64,000 nt of DNA from Marinifilum breve (GCF_003202155.1 NZ_QFLI01000006.1:124001-188000), one strand, 5' to 3'. Positions 53,166-63,239 are shown, counted from the first letter of the stretch. Notes: generated by a model from the letters alone, not told the origin. Translations and numbers: made by a program.

Positions 53166-55028
53166 TTATAGAGGAATTGTAAAGTAAAATGTTGTTCCTT
53201 CCTGTGGTTTCGATTTCATCCAAATTTTACCTCCCAGCATTTCAATTAAGCTTTTGCTAATTGCCAAGCCCAAGCCTGTACCTCCATATTGTCGAGTGTT
53301 GGCATCCAATTCGGCCTGTCGGAATCTGTCGAAAATAATGGCTTGTTTTTCTTTTGGAATCCCAATTCCAGTATCTCTTACAAAGAATTCAATAAACTTT
53401 CCTTTAACTGTATAACCAATTTCAATTTCACCTGCCTGGGTAAATTTGATAGAGTTCTCAATCAGGTTGGTGAAGACCTGTTGCAATCGAACAGAATCGG
53501 TTGTTATCTCTATTATCGGATTATCCTCAGGAGTATTTATAATGAAATTGAGCTTGTGATTTTCCTTATACTCTTTAAGTGTTTCGTAATCATCTTTAAC
53601 CGAATCGAACAGCTTAGAAATATTACATCTGTCTAAAACAACCTTTAACTGGTTGGTTTCAATTTTTGAGATATCAAGAATATCACTAATCAATCGTAAT
53701 AAACCATTGGTGTTTTTCTGGATAATTGAAATGAATTTTTTCCTTTTTGCTTCTGCTACATTTTCACCTGAAAGAAGTTCTGTAAATCCCAATATGGCAT
53801 TCATAGGTGTGCGTATTTCATGCGACATATTGGCCAGGAAGGCAGATTTTAATCGGCTTGATTCCTCTGCAACCTCTATTGCTTTTTCAAGTTTTACATT
53901 GGTTGCAGTAATCTCCTGCATATGTACTTTTTCCTTCTGTTCTCTTAGTTTTCTTAGATGAATATTAATCATCATCACGATGATAATAATGGTTAAAAGA
54001 ATCAGAATGGTTAAGGTAAGTACAAATATTTCCTTATTCTCCTTAATCAGGCTGTAAGGTTCATTAATAAGATGCGAGTTTTTGGGTAAATCTTTAATTT
54101 TGATATCAAAATTTACCAACTCGTTGTAATCGAACTCATACTCATACTCAGGTTGCATTGGAGGAATATCATCAATAGGTGTGCCTGATAGCACTTTTTT
54201 AGCGATTTGTGCGGCTTGCTTACCTTGTATTCTTCCTGTAATTAATGATCCACCTATAGCCCCACGATTAAGATAGAAATCCCAAACACAGTAAATAGGA
54301 ACTTTGCAGTATGGTTTACATTCAGAAAAACCTTTTTCGTAAGTGTAATAATTGCCATCAATATCCCTATTGTATAATAAGTAAAGAACAACATCATTAG
54401 GTTTTAACTTTGATAGCTGAATTTTTAATTCTTGAATGTTTTTAGGCTTTATAATTAAGTGCCTTACTGGTTCACTCATTTTTTCAAATTCATCCTTTAG
54501 GGAGGATAATACAGTTTCACCAGTGGTACTATGATCTATTACAACAACAATTTTAGAATAGTTTGGATGATGATCTTCGATAAGTTTAATTGTTGAACAT
54601 ACACTAAACGTTTCAAACACTCCAGTGTATCCTTTTGGAGGATCAATAATAGAGTTTAAACCTGAGAAAACTACAGGAACTTCACCAAAAATTTCATTGC
54701 GATTTTTGAGTAAAAAGTCGTAAGCATTGTTGTCAGTAGAAATAATTAAATCAAATATTTGATTCCTGTACTTGTGCTTGTAGTAATCTTTTAAGTGGTC
54801 CAGATACTCTTCAGAGAAATATCTTTTAGAATCCATATACTCAATATGTAGAGTAGTATTTGGATCTGGAAGAAGCTCTCTCTTGATGCTGTTTAAGGTA
54901 GAATCCGTCCAACTAAGACCATTGTGGTATGAGTTTAAAATTAAAATGTGTTTGTGTACAGATGAATAGGCACCCAAACTGCATAGTATAAGCAGCGAAA
55001 GTATTATTGACTTAATACTAATTCTCAT
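53166..55028 (-). CDS. Sensor histidine kinase with ABC-type binding-protein domain
   Basis: About 620 residues from the ATG at 55028; a TTG at 55061 would add residues before the signal peptide. After the signal (MRISIKSIILSLLILCSLGAY) a periplasmic region of ~300 residues (ILILNSYHNGLSWTDSTLN, PVVFSGLN, GGSLITGRIQGKQAAQIAKK) resembles ABC-type sugar/amino-acid binding proteins. A TM (~335-360) and a short coiled coil follow, then HisKA with His403 in SHEIRTPMNAILGF and an ATPase domain (FTNLIENSIKFT, DTGIGIPKEKQ, GGTGLGLAISKSLIEMLGG). There is no receiver domain and no regulator gene nearby. The ligand is unknown. Confidence 0.87.
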   Translation of the reverse strand: MRISIKSIILSLLILCSLGAYSSVHKHILILNSYHNGLSWTDSTLNSIKRELLPDPNTTLHIEYMDSKRYFSEEYLDHLKDYYKHKYRNQIFDLIISTDNNAYDFLLKNRNEIFGEVPVVFSGLNSIIDPPKGYTGVFETFSVCSTIKLIEDHHPNYSKIVVVIDHSTTGETVLSSLKDEFEKMSEPVRHLIIKPKNIQELKIQLSKLKPNDVVLYLLYNRDIDGNYYTYEKGFSECKPYCKVPIYCVWDFYLNRGAIGGSLITGRIQGKQAAQIAKKVLSGTPIDDIPPMQPEYEYEFDYNELVNFDIKIKDLPKNSHLINEPYSLIKENKEIFVLTLTILILLTIIIIVMMINIHLRKLREQKEKVHMQEITATNVKLEKAIEVAEESSRLKSAFLANMSHEIRTPMNAILGFTELLSGENVAEAKRKKFISIIQKNTNGLLRLISDILDISKIETNQLKVVLDRCNISKLFDSVKDDYETLKEYKENHKLNFIINTPEDNPIIEITTDSVRLQQVFTNLIENSIKFTQAGEIEIGYTVKGKFIEFFVRDTGIGIPKEKQAIIFDRFRQAELDANTRQYGGTGLGLAISKSLIEMLGGKIWMKSKPQEGTTFYFTIPL

Positions 55029-55067
55029 AGGAAAATTGAATTGATTTGTATCGTTAACCAATTCAAT

Positions 55068-56492
55068 TTAATAATTATAAACCTGAATTAAAAGGTTTAG
55101 CAATTTATTATTGAGTTCCTTTGATGAGCAAGTATGATTATTAATTAAAATACATACAATGTAAGCTTTGCCTTCTGAGTTTTTTAAATAGCCACAATAT
55201 GTTCGAACACCTGTCATCGATCCTGTTTTAGCTTTCCAATGGTTTGCAATTTTACTGCCTTTCCCAAAATACTTTAAAGTACCTGATTTTCCTGCAACAG
55301 GAAGTGATGCTAAAAAAGCATCGTAATTGTTGCTGTGATACATGGAAGTAAGGATTTGACTGAAAAAATCGGCAGAAATTGCATTAAAATGTGATAAGCC
55401 ACTTCCATCAAGTAAGTTTTGGTATTTGGTTTCGATGCCTTTTTCTCTCCAAAACTCATTTATGGATTTTGTTCCTGTCTTCCAATTGGCTTTTTTGTTT
55501 CGCTTTTGTGCAATTTCAAAAAGCAATTGATCGGCAAATAGATTAACGCTTTTCTGGTTGGTCCAGTATACGATATCTTTCAGTTTGGGCGATAGAATTT
55601 CGAACAGCTCTTTACGATGGATTGTAGGCTTGTTTTTTTGATTCAGAACTCGAATGTTATTCTTGTTTAATTCAGCTTTAAGATCTTCAATTAAGGCCAA
55701 TTCCGGATGAAGAAAAGCTCCCTTTACCTTGAATTCATTTCTATTCTGAGGTATGCTGCCTTCTATTCTTCGCAAATTGCTTGTGTTACCACCAAAAATA
55801 TATGCCAAATCGCGATTGATTTCTGAACTTACAACCTGGTTGTCGAATTCCAGTCCTGTATTGTTTGGAACCGTTTTCCAAATTTTGGTTTTGTTACCTG
55901 CTTTACCCGATTTAAAATATAGGGTGTACATGTTATCACGGTAGTTGATTGCATTGGGAACAGCACCATAGTAATTGCCTATATCTTCCCATATCCAGGT
56001 TCTTGGAATGGATGGTTTGAAATATGAAATGTCTATTAAAATATTGCCATCGATGGTATGGATATTTAATTTTTTCAGCTTCGACACAATTCGATTGGCA
56101 CTGTTTTGTTGAGATTCAAAATACTTCGATTCCAAAGTAGGATCGCCACCACCTTTAATAATCAGGTTTCCTTTTAGTATTCCATTTTCAATATTCCCAT
56201 CTGTTTCTAAAAGGGTTTTAAACTGGTAATCTTCACCTAAAATTTCCAAGGCGCTGGCAGTGGTAACTAACTTTTGAGTCGAAGCCGGTGTTAAAGCCAT
56301 TTTCGAGTTGTGTTGAGCCAATATTTTACCCTTTTCAACATCTTTTATAATAATGCCTAACCCAGCCGAATAAAAGCAGGAATCGGTTGTAAATTCATCT
56401 ACAAATTGTTGAATTTTATTATCTGTAGTTTGTTGAGAAGTACATGAAAATCCCCAAACTATGAATGCGAAAAGGAGTAAGATTTTATTCAT
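55068..56492 (-). CDS. dacB: PBP4-type D-Ala-D-Ala carboxypeptidase/endopeptidase (DacB)
   Basis: 474 residues. It trims or cleaves peptidoglycan cross-links in the periplasm. It appears to be a lipoprotein (MNKILLLFAF, lipobox GFSC). The serine motif is Ser71-X-X-Lys74 in TPASTQKLVTTAS, the second motif is in DGSGLSHFNAIS, and the third is KTG in WKAKTGSMTGVRTY. The long insertion between motifs one and two is typical of class C PBPs. Its start overlaps xseB by 8 bp; the functional link to exonuclease VII is unclear. Confidence 0.92.
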   Translation of the reverse strand: MNKILLLFAFIVWGFSCTSQQTTDNKIQQFVDEFTTDSCFYSAGLGIIIKDVEKGKILAQHNSKMALTPASTQKLVTTASALEILGEDYQFKTLLETDGNIENGILKGNLIIKGGGDPTLESKYFESQQNSANRIVSKLKKLNIHTIDGNILIDISYFKPSIPRTWIWEDIGNYYGAVPNAINYRDNMYTLYFKSGKAGNKTKIWKTVPNNTGLEFDNQVVSSEINRDLAYIFGGNTSNLRRIEGSIPQNRNEFKVKGAFLHPELALIEDLKAELNKNNIRVLNQKNKPTIHRKELFEILSPKLKDIVYWTNQKSVNLFADQLLFEIAQKRNKKANWKTGTKSINEFWREKGIETKYQNLLDGSGLSHFNAISADFFSQILTSMYHSNNYDAFLASLPVAGKSGTLKYFGKGSKIANHWKAKTGSMTGVRTYCGYLKNSEGKAYIVCILINNHTCSSKELNNKLLNLLIQVYNY

Positions 56493-56685
56493 CGATCTCT
56501 TTTAAAATTTTTTCTACTTCTTTTTCTGTACTATTTAATTTTGCCTTACAAATTACCAGTAGTTCTGAAACTCGTTTTACTTTCGCTGATAAATCATCAA
56601 CGTCTAGTTCTTCATTTTCAATCAACATGATTGTCTCTTCAATTTCGGCAATTGCTTCGCTGTAACTAATCTTTTTCTTAGCCAT
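56485..56685 (-). CDS. xseB: Exodeoxyribonuclease VII small subunit
   Basis: 66 residues. Typical small subunit: KISYSEAIAEIEETIMLIEN then ELDVDDLSAKVKRVSELLVI and a helical C-terminus that coils around the large subunit. It begins immediately after the xseA stop codon with no gap, the usual order. Its size and the SYSEAIAEIE opening make the call safe. Confidence 0.92.
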   Translation of the reverse strand: MAKKKISYSEAIAEIEETIMLIENEELDVDDLSAKVKRVSELLVICKAKLNSTEKEVEKILKEIDE

Positions 56686-58077
56686 TTATTTGTGTTTTTT
56701 AGGATTTACTTTTTGAATCTCACTCTCAACCAGACCATCTTTAAATCTGGTTACAATTTTATCGCTTTTGGATAGTGACGAAATGTCTTTCACTATTTTT
56801 CCATCCTTTAAAGTTAGCGTATATCCTTTTTGCAGTATGTTTTCAGGATTTAGATATTTTATACTGTGATCGTGTAATGATAGTTTATGCTTTTGATTTT
56901 CGAGCAGTCGACCAACTCGTATGCCAATTTTACTTTGCAGGTGTTCTGAATGACTCTTTTCATTACTCAATCGGTGTTCGAGACCAAGTTTCAATTTGGT
57001 TTTAAAATTCTGCAGATTAAAAGAGTGAGATTTGGTCAATTGCTTTGCCGAATGAATCAATTTTTCATTTGCCAGTAAAAGCTGATTCGATTTTCGTTCC
57101 AAAATGGTTTTAACCAAGGGCGAAAATTTGTTTGATAGGAAATGCAAATTCTCAGAAGCTTCCAGAAGAATTTCATTTATGCCATTATAAAATTCCTCCT
57201 GCAAACTTTCATGATATGCTTGTTTTTCATCGAAACAATCAATCAGGTATTCGGCAGCTGCAGTTGGAGTTTTAACACGCACATTGGCTACAATATCAAC
57301 AATGGTTTCGTCTCTTTCATGTCCGATCCCGGAAATTACAGGAAGCGGAAACTGAGCAATATTAAAAGCCAGCCAGTAGCTATCGAAACAATTCAAATCA
57401 GCAGTTGAGCCTCCTCCTCGAATAATAACAACAACATCAAATACTTCTTCATACTCATTAATTCGATCGAGTGCCGCAATAATTGATTTTTCAGCCTGAT
57501 TCCCCTGCATAATAGCCGGAAACAATTTGTAATGGAATTTGTATCCGGAAGGGTTGTTTTCCAATTGATTTGTGAAATCTTCGTAACCAGCTGCCGTGGG
57601 AGAGGAGATAAGGGCAATACATTTCGGAATTTCCGGGAAATCAACTTCTTTGTTCATTTCCAGAACTCCCTCTTCCTCCAGTCTGTTGAGAATTTCTTTT
57701 CTTCTTCTGGCAATATCGCCCAGCGTATAACTAGGGTCGATATCTTTAATATTTAAAGTGTAACCATAAATTTCCTGAAATTCTATGCTAACATTAATCA
57801 ATACCTTAATTCCAGCTGAGAACCTTTGACCGGTACTGGTTTCAAAATAAGGTTTTAGCATCCTAAAAGTATAGGCCCAAATGGTTGCCCTGGCTTTGGC
57901 TATAATTTGATCGGTACTTTCATCTTTTTCAACCAATTCCAAATAACAATGACCATTCTGATTGTAGCGGACTTCGCTAATTTCTGCAACAATCCACAAG
58001 TCAGAATCAAAAGAGTTCTTTAAAACTCCTTTAATCTGATTATTTAATTGAAATAAACTTATTCCTTTGTTTGCCAT
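56686..58077 (-). CDS. xseA: Exodeoxyribonuclease VII large subunit
   Basis: 463 residues. With XseB it degrades single-stranded DNA to oligonucleotides. An N-terminal OB domain (FDSDLWIVAEISEVRYNQNG) is followed by the catalytic domain (KCIALISSPTAAGYEDF, DVVVIIRGGGSTADLNCFD, PVISGIGHERDETIVDIVA, RVKTPTAAAEYL), a long helical region and a short C-terminal ILQKGYTLTLKDGK segment. It follows the MORN-like gene by 17 bp. Confidence 0.95.
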   Translation of the reverse strand: MANKGISLFQLNNQIKGVLKNSFDSDLWIVAEISEVRYNQNGHCYLELVEKDESTDQIIAKARATIWAYTFRMLKPYFETSTGQRFSAGIKVLINVSIEFQEIYGYTLNIKDIDPSYTLGDIARRRKEILNRLEEEGVLEMNKEVDFPEIPKCIALISSPTAAGYEDFTNQLENNPSGYKFHYKLFPAIMQGNQAEKSIIAALDRINEYEEVFDVVVIIRGGGSTADLNCFDSYWLAFNIAQFPLPVISGIGHERDETIVDIVANVRVKTPTAAAEYLIDCFDEKQAYHESLQEEFYNGINEILLEASENLHFLSNKFSPLVKTILERKSNQLLLANEKLIHSAKQLTKSHSFNLQNFKTKLKLGLEHRLSNEKSHSEHLQSKIGIRVGRLLENQKHKLSLHDHSIKYLNPENILQKGYTLTLKDGKIVKDISSLSKSDKIVTRFKDGLVESEIQKVNPKKHK

Positions 58078-58094
58078 AGTTTCCTTTCTGGAGT

Positions 58095-58904
58095 TTATCG
58101 CCTCATTTGAGAGCGTAAGAATGAATCAGGATCGTTTACGTAATTTTCAGGATCACTATTGATTAATTTTTCTTTCTGAGCTTCCATTTGCTCCAATTTT
58201 TTTATTTGCTGTTGATCAAGTTCATCCTGATTCATAGCAACACCATTTTTGTATTCAATGGTAAAAAGCAAATCTCCTTTTTCAGAATAATGATCCCAAT
58301 TACCTGTTTTTTTATTGTTGAGATAATCACCTCCGAACTCAATAATGCCATTAGGGTAAAAAGCCTGAAATCCACCATTTAGTTTGCCTTCCTGATATTT
58401 TGCTTCAATATAGGGCTTACCATCTTCAAAAAAGCGTTTCCAAATGCCATGCTTTTTTCCATTAACGAAAGGAATAGATTCTGAAACTTTGCCATTTTTA
58501 AAATGGTACTCGCTAAGACCATTCTTAATTCCATTTTGGTAAGTTTCACTTGCTCGAACACTTCCTCTTTTATCGAAATAATTCCAAATGCTATCCTTTT
58601 GTGATTTTATGAAGTTCCCCTTTGCAACAAGTTGAGTAGATTCATTGTAAAGTTCAGCTTTTGCTTTTGTTCCATTTTCTGAAAAAACTAATACCGCTTT
58701 TAAATTGCCATTGGTATGGAAGCGTTCCATTCTTCCACTGGGTTTGTTATCTACAAAACTGCCTTTGTATTTAATTTTTCCATTGGGGTATTTCTTAATC
58801 CAAACTCCTTGTTTTAAACCATTTTTATCGGTTTTATTAATTTTTTGAGCACCTGAAAATATTGGTGTTATCAGTAAGAGTAAGATGATTAAGTTTTTTA
58901 TCAT
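58095..58904 (-). CDS. Exported MORN-like repeat protein (YwqK family)
   Basis: 269 residues. A signal peptide (MIKNLIILLLLITPIFSGAQ) is followed by about eight ~22-residue repeats of the form G-x-W-x-x-Y-x-x-NGKIKxxG (GVWIKKYPNGKIKYKGSFVD, GIWKRFFEDGKPYIEAKYQE, GNWDHYSEKGDLLF). This is the MORN-2-type repeat often labelled 'YwqK family antitoxin', but there is no toxin gene beside it and the exported form argues against an antitoxin role. The C-terminus is charged and helical. It heads the xseA-xseB-dacB unit. Confidence 0.8.
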   Translation of the reverse strand: MIKNLIILLLLITPIFSGAQKINKTDKNGLKQGVWIKKYPNGKIKYKGSFVDNKPSGRMERFHTNGNLKAVLVFSENGTKAKAELYNESTQLVAKGNFIKSQKDSIWNYFDKRGSVRASETYQNGIKNGLSEYHFKNGKVSESIPFVNGKKHGIWKRFFEDGKPYIEAKYQEGKLNGGFQAFYPNGIIEFGGDYLNNKKTGNWDHYSEKGDLLFTIEYKNGVAMNQDELDQQQIKKLEQMEAQKEKLINSDPENYVNDPDSFLRSQMRR

Positions 58905-59214
58905 TTTGTTTAGTATTTATCTTCTTTGTAATGTTGTTTGTACCGCAAAATCGAGTTTACACAAAACTAATAAAACTATAACAGTCATAAAAAAAACTGG
59001 AGCTTTTCCCATAAAAACCAATAGGTTCGAATCATTAATAATAGGAATATGTTGTATATCATTTCTAATATTTTTTGGATGGTATTGATATTTTGTATTT
59101 TATGAATCGAATTAAATGTATTTATCTCTAATTATGTATTGTTGTGTGTGGTGATAAAACAATTGAATTGAAGAGAGAAAATACATTTTTCGATGTTGAT
59201 TTCATAAAGTTCGA
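58905..59214. other. Divergent gap without recognisable features
   Basis: 310 bp between the divergent MORN-like gene and the orphan helical gene. It is AT-rich. I found no full promoter match, no hairpin with a T-tract and no repeat; a short frame at 58885-59088 has no support as a gene. Promoters for both directions must lie here. Confidence 0.5.
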
Positions 59215-59961
59215 ATGAACAATGGAATCAAAAATGGTGGAAATAATAACAAAAGCATAACTAACAAAATTGGTGGTATGGAGACAATGGATTTTCCTTT
59301 TAATTTCGATGAAATGCCAATAGCGGCAAAATTCATCTCCGACAGTTTCTCAAGAGATATTGAGGACTTTCAAAGAGTTTATCCTGTATTTGATGAGGTG
59401 TTTAAAGCACGTTTTGCTGAGCAAATCAGAAAAGCAAAAGATATCGTTTGTTGTGGACCTGAGGGGGTGAAAATTCAAAATATCAGGATTGGAGTATTCA
59501 GAAAAATAGAGAGTTTAAATACTTTAATATTAGAAGCTCAAGATTATTTTCCAATCTCAAGAATAAAGCAGTACGATTATATTGTTGAGATTGTGGAAAA
59601 AAAGAATTTAAGCTCAATACTGTCGATTGTACCTAACCTTTTACAGCAACTTGAGGCAAATATACCAACACAAAACGAAGATGTTGCTCAATCCATTATC
59701 GATGGAATACAATCAATCTATCAGGTATTAAAGTTGGATCGAATAGAACTCAATCGTTTGCTTAATTCTCGCGGACTGCTGAAGGAAGAAGTTTTCCGTT
59801 GTTTGAATCACCTTTGGGCAACCATGCAGGATGTAATGGAGATTGGACAAAGCCTATATAGAAAGGATGATCCAATGAAGTGTGTTGAGTATGAATTGAA
59901 CTACCTCAAGATGAAAGTGAAGACTTTCTGGATGCATTCAGTACCAGATTCAGTAGCTTAG
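59215..59961 (+). CDS. Mostly helical protein of unknown function
   Basis: 248 residues, no signal peptide or TM. The first ~22 residues are Asn/Lys-rich and low-complexity; an ATG at 59278 (METMDFPFNF) is an alternative start. The rest is predicted almost fully helical (DIEDFQRVYPVFDEVFKARF, QIRKAKDIVCCGPEGVKIQN, KQYDYIVEIVEKKNLSSILS). I do not recognise the family. It is a single-gene unit ended by a strong bidirectional terminator shared with dnaK, with no functional hint from neighbours. Confidence 0.7.
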   Translation: MNNGIKNGGNNNKSITNKIGGMETMDFPFNFDEMPIAAKFISDSFSRDIEDFQRVYPVFDEVFKARFAEQIRKAKDIVCCGPEGVKIQNIRIGVFRKIESLNTLILEAQDYFPISRIKQYDYIVEIVEKKNLSSILSIVPNLLQQLEANIPTQNEDVAQSIIDGIQSIYQVLKLDRIELNRLLNSRGLLKEEVFRCLNHLWATMQDVMEIGQSLYRKDDPMKCVEYELNYLKMKVKTFWMHSVPDSVA

Positions 59962-59998
59962 TAAAATTACCAAACCTAAACTTTAATATTACCGACAT

Positions 59999-60034
59999 AA
60001 AAAATGGCGATCGAGTTTCGATCGCCATTTTTTA
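59999..60034. terminator. Bidirectional terminator between the orphan gene and dnaK
   Basis: AAAAAATGGCGATCGA pairs with TCGATCGCCATTTTTT around a 3-nt loop. A and T tracts on both sides suit termination in both directions. Confidence 0.93.
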
Positions 60035-60050
60035 TATATCTGAAGTCAAA

Positions 60051-61964
60051 TTATTTTACTTCCTCAAAGTCAACGTCAGTCACTTCATCATCTGATTTAG
60101 CCTGACCACCTGCTTGACCTCCTTGTGCACCAGCATCAGGACCTGGTTGGCCACCTTGCTGTTGTTGTGCATTGTACATTTCTTGAGATGCAGCCTGGAA
60201 TACATTGTTCAACTCATCGATAGCAGCATTACAAGCATCAACATCCTGAGCTTTGTGTGCTTCTTTCAATTTGTTCAAAGCATCTTCGATTGGCTGTTTC
60301 TTATCAGCTGGCAATTTATCTCCGATTTCTTTCAACTGCTTTTCAGTCTGGAAAATCATACCGTCAGCTTTGTTCAAAGTATCGATTCTTTCTTTTGCTT
60401 TGTTGTCAGCTTCTTCGTTTGCCTTAGCTTCTTCTCTCATTCTGTTGATTTCGTCATCAGATAATCCTGAAGATGCTTCGATACGAATATTTTGCTCTTT
60501 ACCAGTTCCTTTATCTTTAGCAGATACATTCAAGATACCATTAGCATCGATATCGAAAGTTACTTCGATTTGTGGAATACCACGTGGTGCTGGTGGAATG
60601 CTATCTAGGTGGAAACGACCGATTGTCTTGTTACCTTGAGCCATTGGTCTCTCACCTTGAAGAATGTGAATTTCTACAGAAGGCTGGTTGTCAGCAGCTG
60701 TTGTAAATGTTTCAGTCTTCTTAGTTGGGATTGTAGTGTTGGCTTCAATCAATTTGGTCATTACACCACCCATAGTTTCAATACCTAATGAAAGAGGAGT
60801 AACATCCAAAAGAAGAACGTCTTTTACTTCACCAGTTAAAACACCACCTTGAATTGCAGCACCTACAGCTACTACTTCATCAGGATTAACACCTTTCGAT
60901 GGAGCTTTACCGAAGAATTCCTGTACTTTATTTTGAATAGCTGGGATACGAGTAGAACCACCTACCAAGATTACTTCGTCAATTTCAGAAGCAGTTACAC
61001 CAGCATCGTTCAATGCAGCTCTACATGGCTCGATTACTGCTTGAATTAGGCTATCAGCCAATTGCTCGAATTGTGCACGAGAAAGAGTTTTAACCAAGTG
61101 CTTTGGAATACCGTTAACTGGCATAATGTATGGCAAGTTGATTTCAGTGCTAGTAGAACTAGACAATTCAACTTTAGCTTTCTCAGCAGCTTCTTTCAAA
61201 CGCTGAAGAGCCATAGGATCCTGACGCAAGTCAATACCTTCTTCTTTGTTGAATTCATCAGCCAACCAATCGATAATTACCTGGTCGAAGTCATCACCAC
61301 CAAGGTGAGTATCACCATTTGTTGATTTTACTTCGAATACACCATCACCCAATTCAAGAACTGAAATATCGAAAGTACCACCACCAAGGTCGAATACTGC
61401 AATTTTCATATCCTGATCTTTCTTATCAAGACCATATGCCAAAGAAGCAGCTGTTGGCTCATTGATGATACGCTTAACAGCCAAACCAGCAATTTCACCA
61501 GCTTCTTTAGTTGCCTGACGCTGTGCATCGTTAAAGTAAGCAGGAACTGTAATTACAGCTTCAGTTACTTCTTGTCCAAGATAATCTTCAGCAGTTTTCT
61601 TCATTTTCTGAAGAGTCATTGCTGAAATTTCTTGTGGAGAATATTTTCTATCGTCGATTTCAACACGTGGAGTGTTGTTGTCACCTTTTAAAATTTTATA
61701 AGGAACACGTCCTATTTCTTTACCTACCTTGTCGTAAGTTTCACCCATAAATCTCTTGATAGAGAAAATTGTTTTAGTTGGGTTTGTGATAGCCTGACGT
61801 TTTGCAGGATCACCTACTTTTCTTTCACCACCTTCAACAAAAGCTACAATAGATGGAGTTGTTCTTTTTCCTTCACTGTTAGGAATTACTACAGGCTCGT
61901 TACCTTCCATTACGGATACACAAGAGTTGGTAGTTCCTAAGTCGATTCCAATAATTTTACCCAT
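60051..61964 (-). CDS. dnaK: Molecular chaperone DnaK (Hsp70)
   Basis: 637 residues, the usual length. The actin-like ATPase has [58 protein letters not shown] and [12 protein letters not shown]. The substrate-binding domain includes [14 protein letters not shown] and a Gln/Gly-rich lid tail ending [13 protein letters not shown]. No dnaJ or grpE is adjacent and I found no CIRCE element (TTAGCACTC/GAGTGCTAA) upstream, so HrcA control by that site is unlikely. Confidence 0.97.
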   Translation of the reverse strand: MGKIIGIDLGTTNSCVSVMEGNEPVVIPNSEGKRTTPSIVAFVEGGERKVGDPAKRQAITNPTKTIFSIKRFMGETYDKVGKEIGRVPYKILKGDNNTPRVEIDDRKYSPQEISAMTLQKMKKTAEDYLGQEVTEAVITVPAYFNDAQRQATKEAGEIAGLAVKRIINEPTAASLAYGLDKKDQDMKIAVFDLGGGTFDISVLELGDGVFEVKSTNGDTHLGGDDFDQVIIDWLADEFNKEEGIDLRQDPMALQRLKEAAEKAKVELSSSTSTEINLPYIMPVNGIPKHLVKTLSRAQFEQLADSLIQAVIEPCRAALNDAGVTASEIDEVILVGGSTRIPAIQNKVQEFFGKAPSKGVNPDEVVAVGAAIQGGVLTGEVKDVLLLDVTPLSLGIETMGGVMTKLIEANTTIPTKKTETFTTAADNQPSVEIHILQGERPMAQGNKTIGRFHLDSIPPAPRGIPQIEVTFDIDANGILNVSAKDKGTGKEQNIRIEASSGLSDDEINRMREEAKANEEADNKAKERIDTLNKADGMIFQTEKQLKEIGDKLPADKKQPIEDALNKLKEAHKAQDVDACNAAIDELNNVFQAASQEMYNAQQQQGGQPGPDAGAQGGQAGGQAKSDDEVTDVDFEEVK

Positions 61965-62366
61965 TTTAAGTATTTATTTAATGTTCTTATTTTTTTCTAA
62001 TACACTCGTGGATTATTTTTAAATCCGACAGGGAATGATCAAAGCCTGTGCCATTCCAGAAATTATAGTTTCGAATGTAAAACTGACACAGATTGCAAAA
62101 TTATCAACTAAAATCATGACAGTTTTACTGACAGAAAGACAGAAGTACGCAATTATTAATTATAAATGATGAATAATTAGTCGGATATTCATTCACCTAC
62201 TGTCGAATGAAAGCAACTCTTCATTAACTTTTTCCTTTTAGCTTGATACTTTAAGCTTTTTTATAACTTTGCAGTCTTGTACCATTGAAAAAATGTTGAT
62301 GGTATGAATTAAAACAGAATTGGGATAATTGCACCTTACTTATCTATTGTCCAAAAATTTAAGATC
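61965..62366. promoter_or_regulatory. Divergent dnaK-panB control region
   Basis: 402 bp. On the minus strand, TAATTTTG about 130 bp before dnaK fits the -7 form without a clear TTG partner. Also on the minus strand, TGGCACA-GGCT-TTGAT (62038-62053) resembles a sigma-54 -24/-12 element except for the -12 C. A 19-bp AT-rich sequence at 62156-62174 also occurs at 53107-53125. The panB promoter is listed separately. Confidence 0.4.
62243..62271 (+). promoter_or_regulatory. Probable panB promoter
   Basis: TTG at 62243-62245, 18 bp, then TAACTTTG at 62264-62271, one base off the ideal 19-bp spacing. It leaves a leader of about 90 nt before the panB ATG. Confidence 0.65.
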
Positions 62367-63185
62367 ATGTCAATTCATAAAGAATCGGTAAAGAGAGTGA
62401 CAACACATGTACTCTCAGAAATGAAATTGAAGGGAGAAAAAATCTCCATGCTAACTTCTTACGACTACTCTATGGCTGCTATTGTTGATAGAGCGGGTAT
62501 AGATGTAATATTGGTTGGCGATTCGGCATCTAATGTTATGGCAGGACATGAAACTACACTGCCTATTACTTTAGATCAGATGATTTATCATGGAGCGTCG
62601 GTTGTTCGTGCTGTACAAAGAGCTTTGGTTGTAGTTGATTTGCCTTTTGGTACTTACCAGGGAAATTCGAAAGAAGCGTTGAATTCTTCTATTCGCATTA
62701 TGAAAGAGGCAAGTGCTGATGCTGTGAAATTGGAAGGTGGTAGTGAAGTATTGGAATCAGTTAACCGAATTTTATCCGCAGGTATTCCTGTAATGGGACA
62801 TTTGGGATTAACTCCACAATCCATTCACAAGTTTGGAACCTATGCAGTTCGTGCCAAAGAGGAGGAAGAAGCAAATAAATTGCTTGAAGATGCCAAGCTG
62901 TTGGAAGAAGCAGGATGTTTTGCTATTGTATTGGAAAAAGTTCCTGCAACATTAGCAAAGAAAGTTGCCGAAAGTGTAAGTATTCCTATTATTGGAATTG
63001 GAGCAGGGAATGGTGTAGATGGACAGGTTTTGGTAATTCATGATATGTTGGGAATTACTCAAGAGTTTTCTCCACGTTTCTTAAGAAGATATCACAACTT
63101 GTTTGCTGAAATTAAAGGGGCAGTTGAAACCTATATTGGAGATGTGAAATCGAAAGATTTCCCTAATGAAAGAGAGCAATACTAG
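62367..63185 (+). CDS. panB: 3-methyl-2-oxobutanoate hydroxymethyltransferase PanB
   Basis: 272 residues. It makes ketopantoate from alpha-ketoisovalerate with methylene-tetrahydrofolate, the first committed step to pantothenate and coenzyme A. Motifs: [74 protein letters not shown] and [20 protein letters not shown]. These include the metal-binding Asp residues and the decamer-type TIM barrel. panC and panD are not in the window. Confidence 0.96.
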   Translation: MSIHKESVKRVTTHVLSEMKLKGEKISMLTSYDYSMAAIVDRAGIDVILVGDSASNVMAGHETTLPITLDQMIYHGASVVRAVQRALVVVDLPFGTYQGNSKEALNSSIRIMKEASADAVKLEGGSEVLESVNRILSAGIPVMGHLGLTPQSIHKFGTYAVRAKEEEEANKLLEDAKLLEEAGCFAIVLEKVPATLAKKVAESVSIPIIGIGAGNGVDGQVLVIHDMLGITQEFSPRFLRRYHNLFAEIKGAVETYIGDVKSKDFPNEREQY

Positions 63186-63239
63186 ATTTAGTGATTGAGG
63201 ATTCGTAAATCCTAATGATTAATTCGTAATTGAATATTG

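Noticed and set aside
58095-58904. Antitoxin of a toxin-antitoxin pair (YwqK label)
   Set aside because: The protein has a signal peptide and no toxin-like gene is adjacent; the label follows only from the MORN-like repeats.
60114-61325. Long frames antisense to dnaK
   Set aside because: They are shadow frames produced by biased codon use in dnaK; their translations show no domain, and no start signals are seen.
61965-62140. CIRCE/HrcA operator upstream of dnaK
   Set aside because: No TTAGCACTC-N9-GAGTGCTAA or close variant is visible on either strand.
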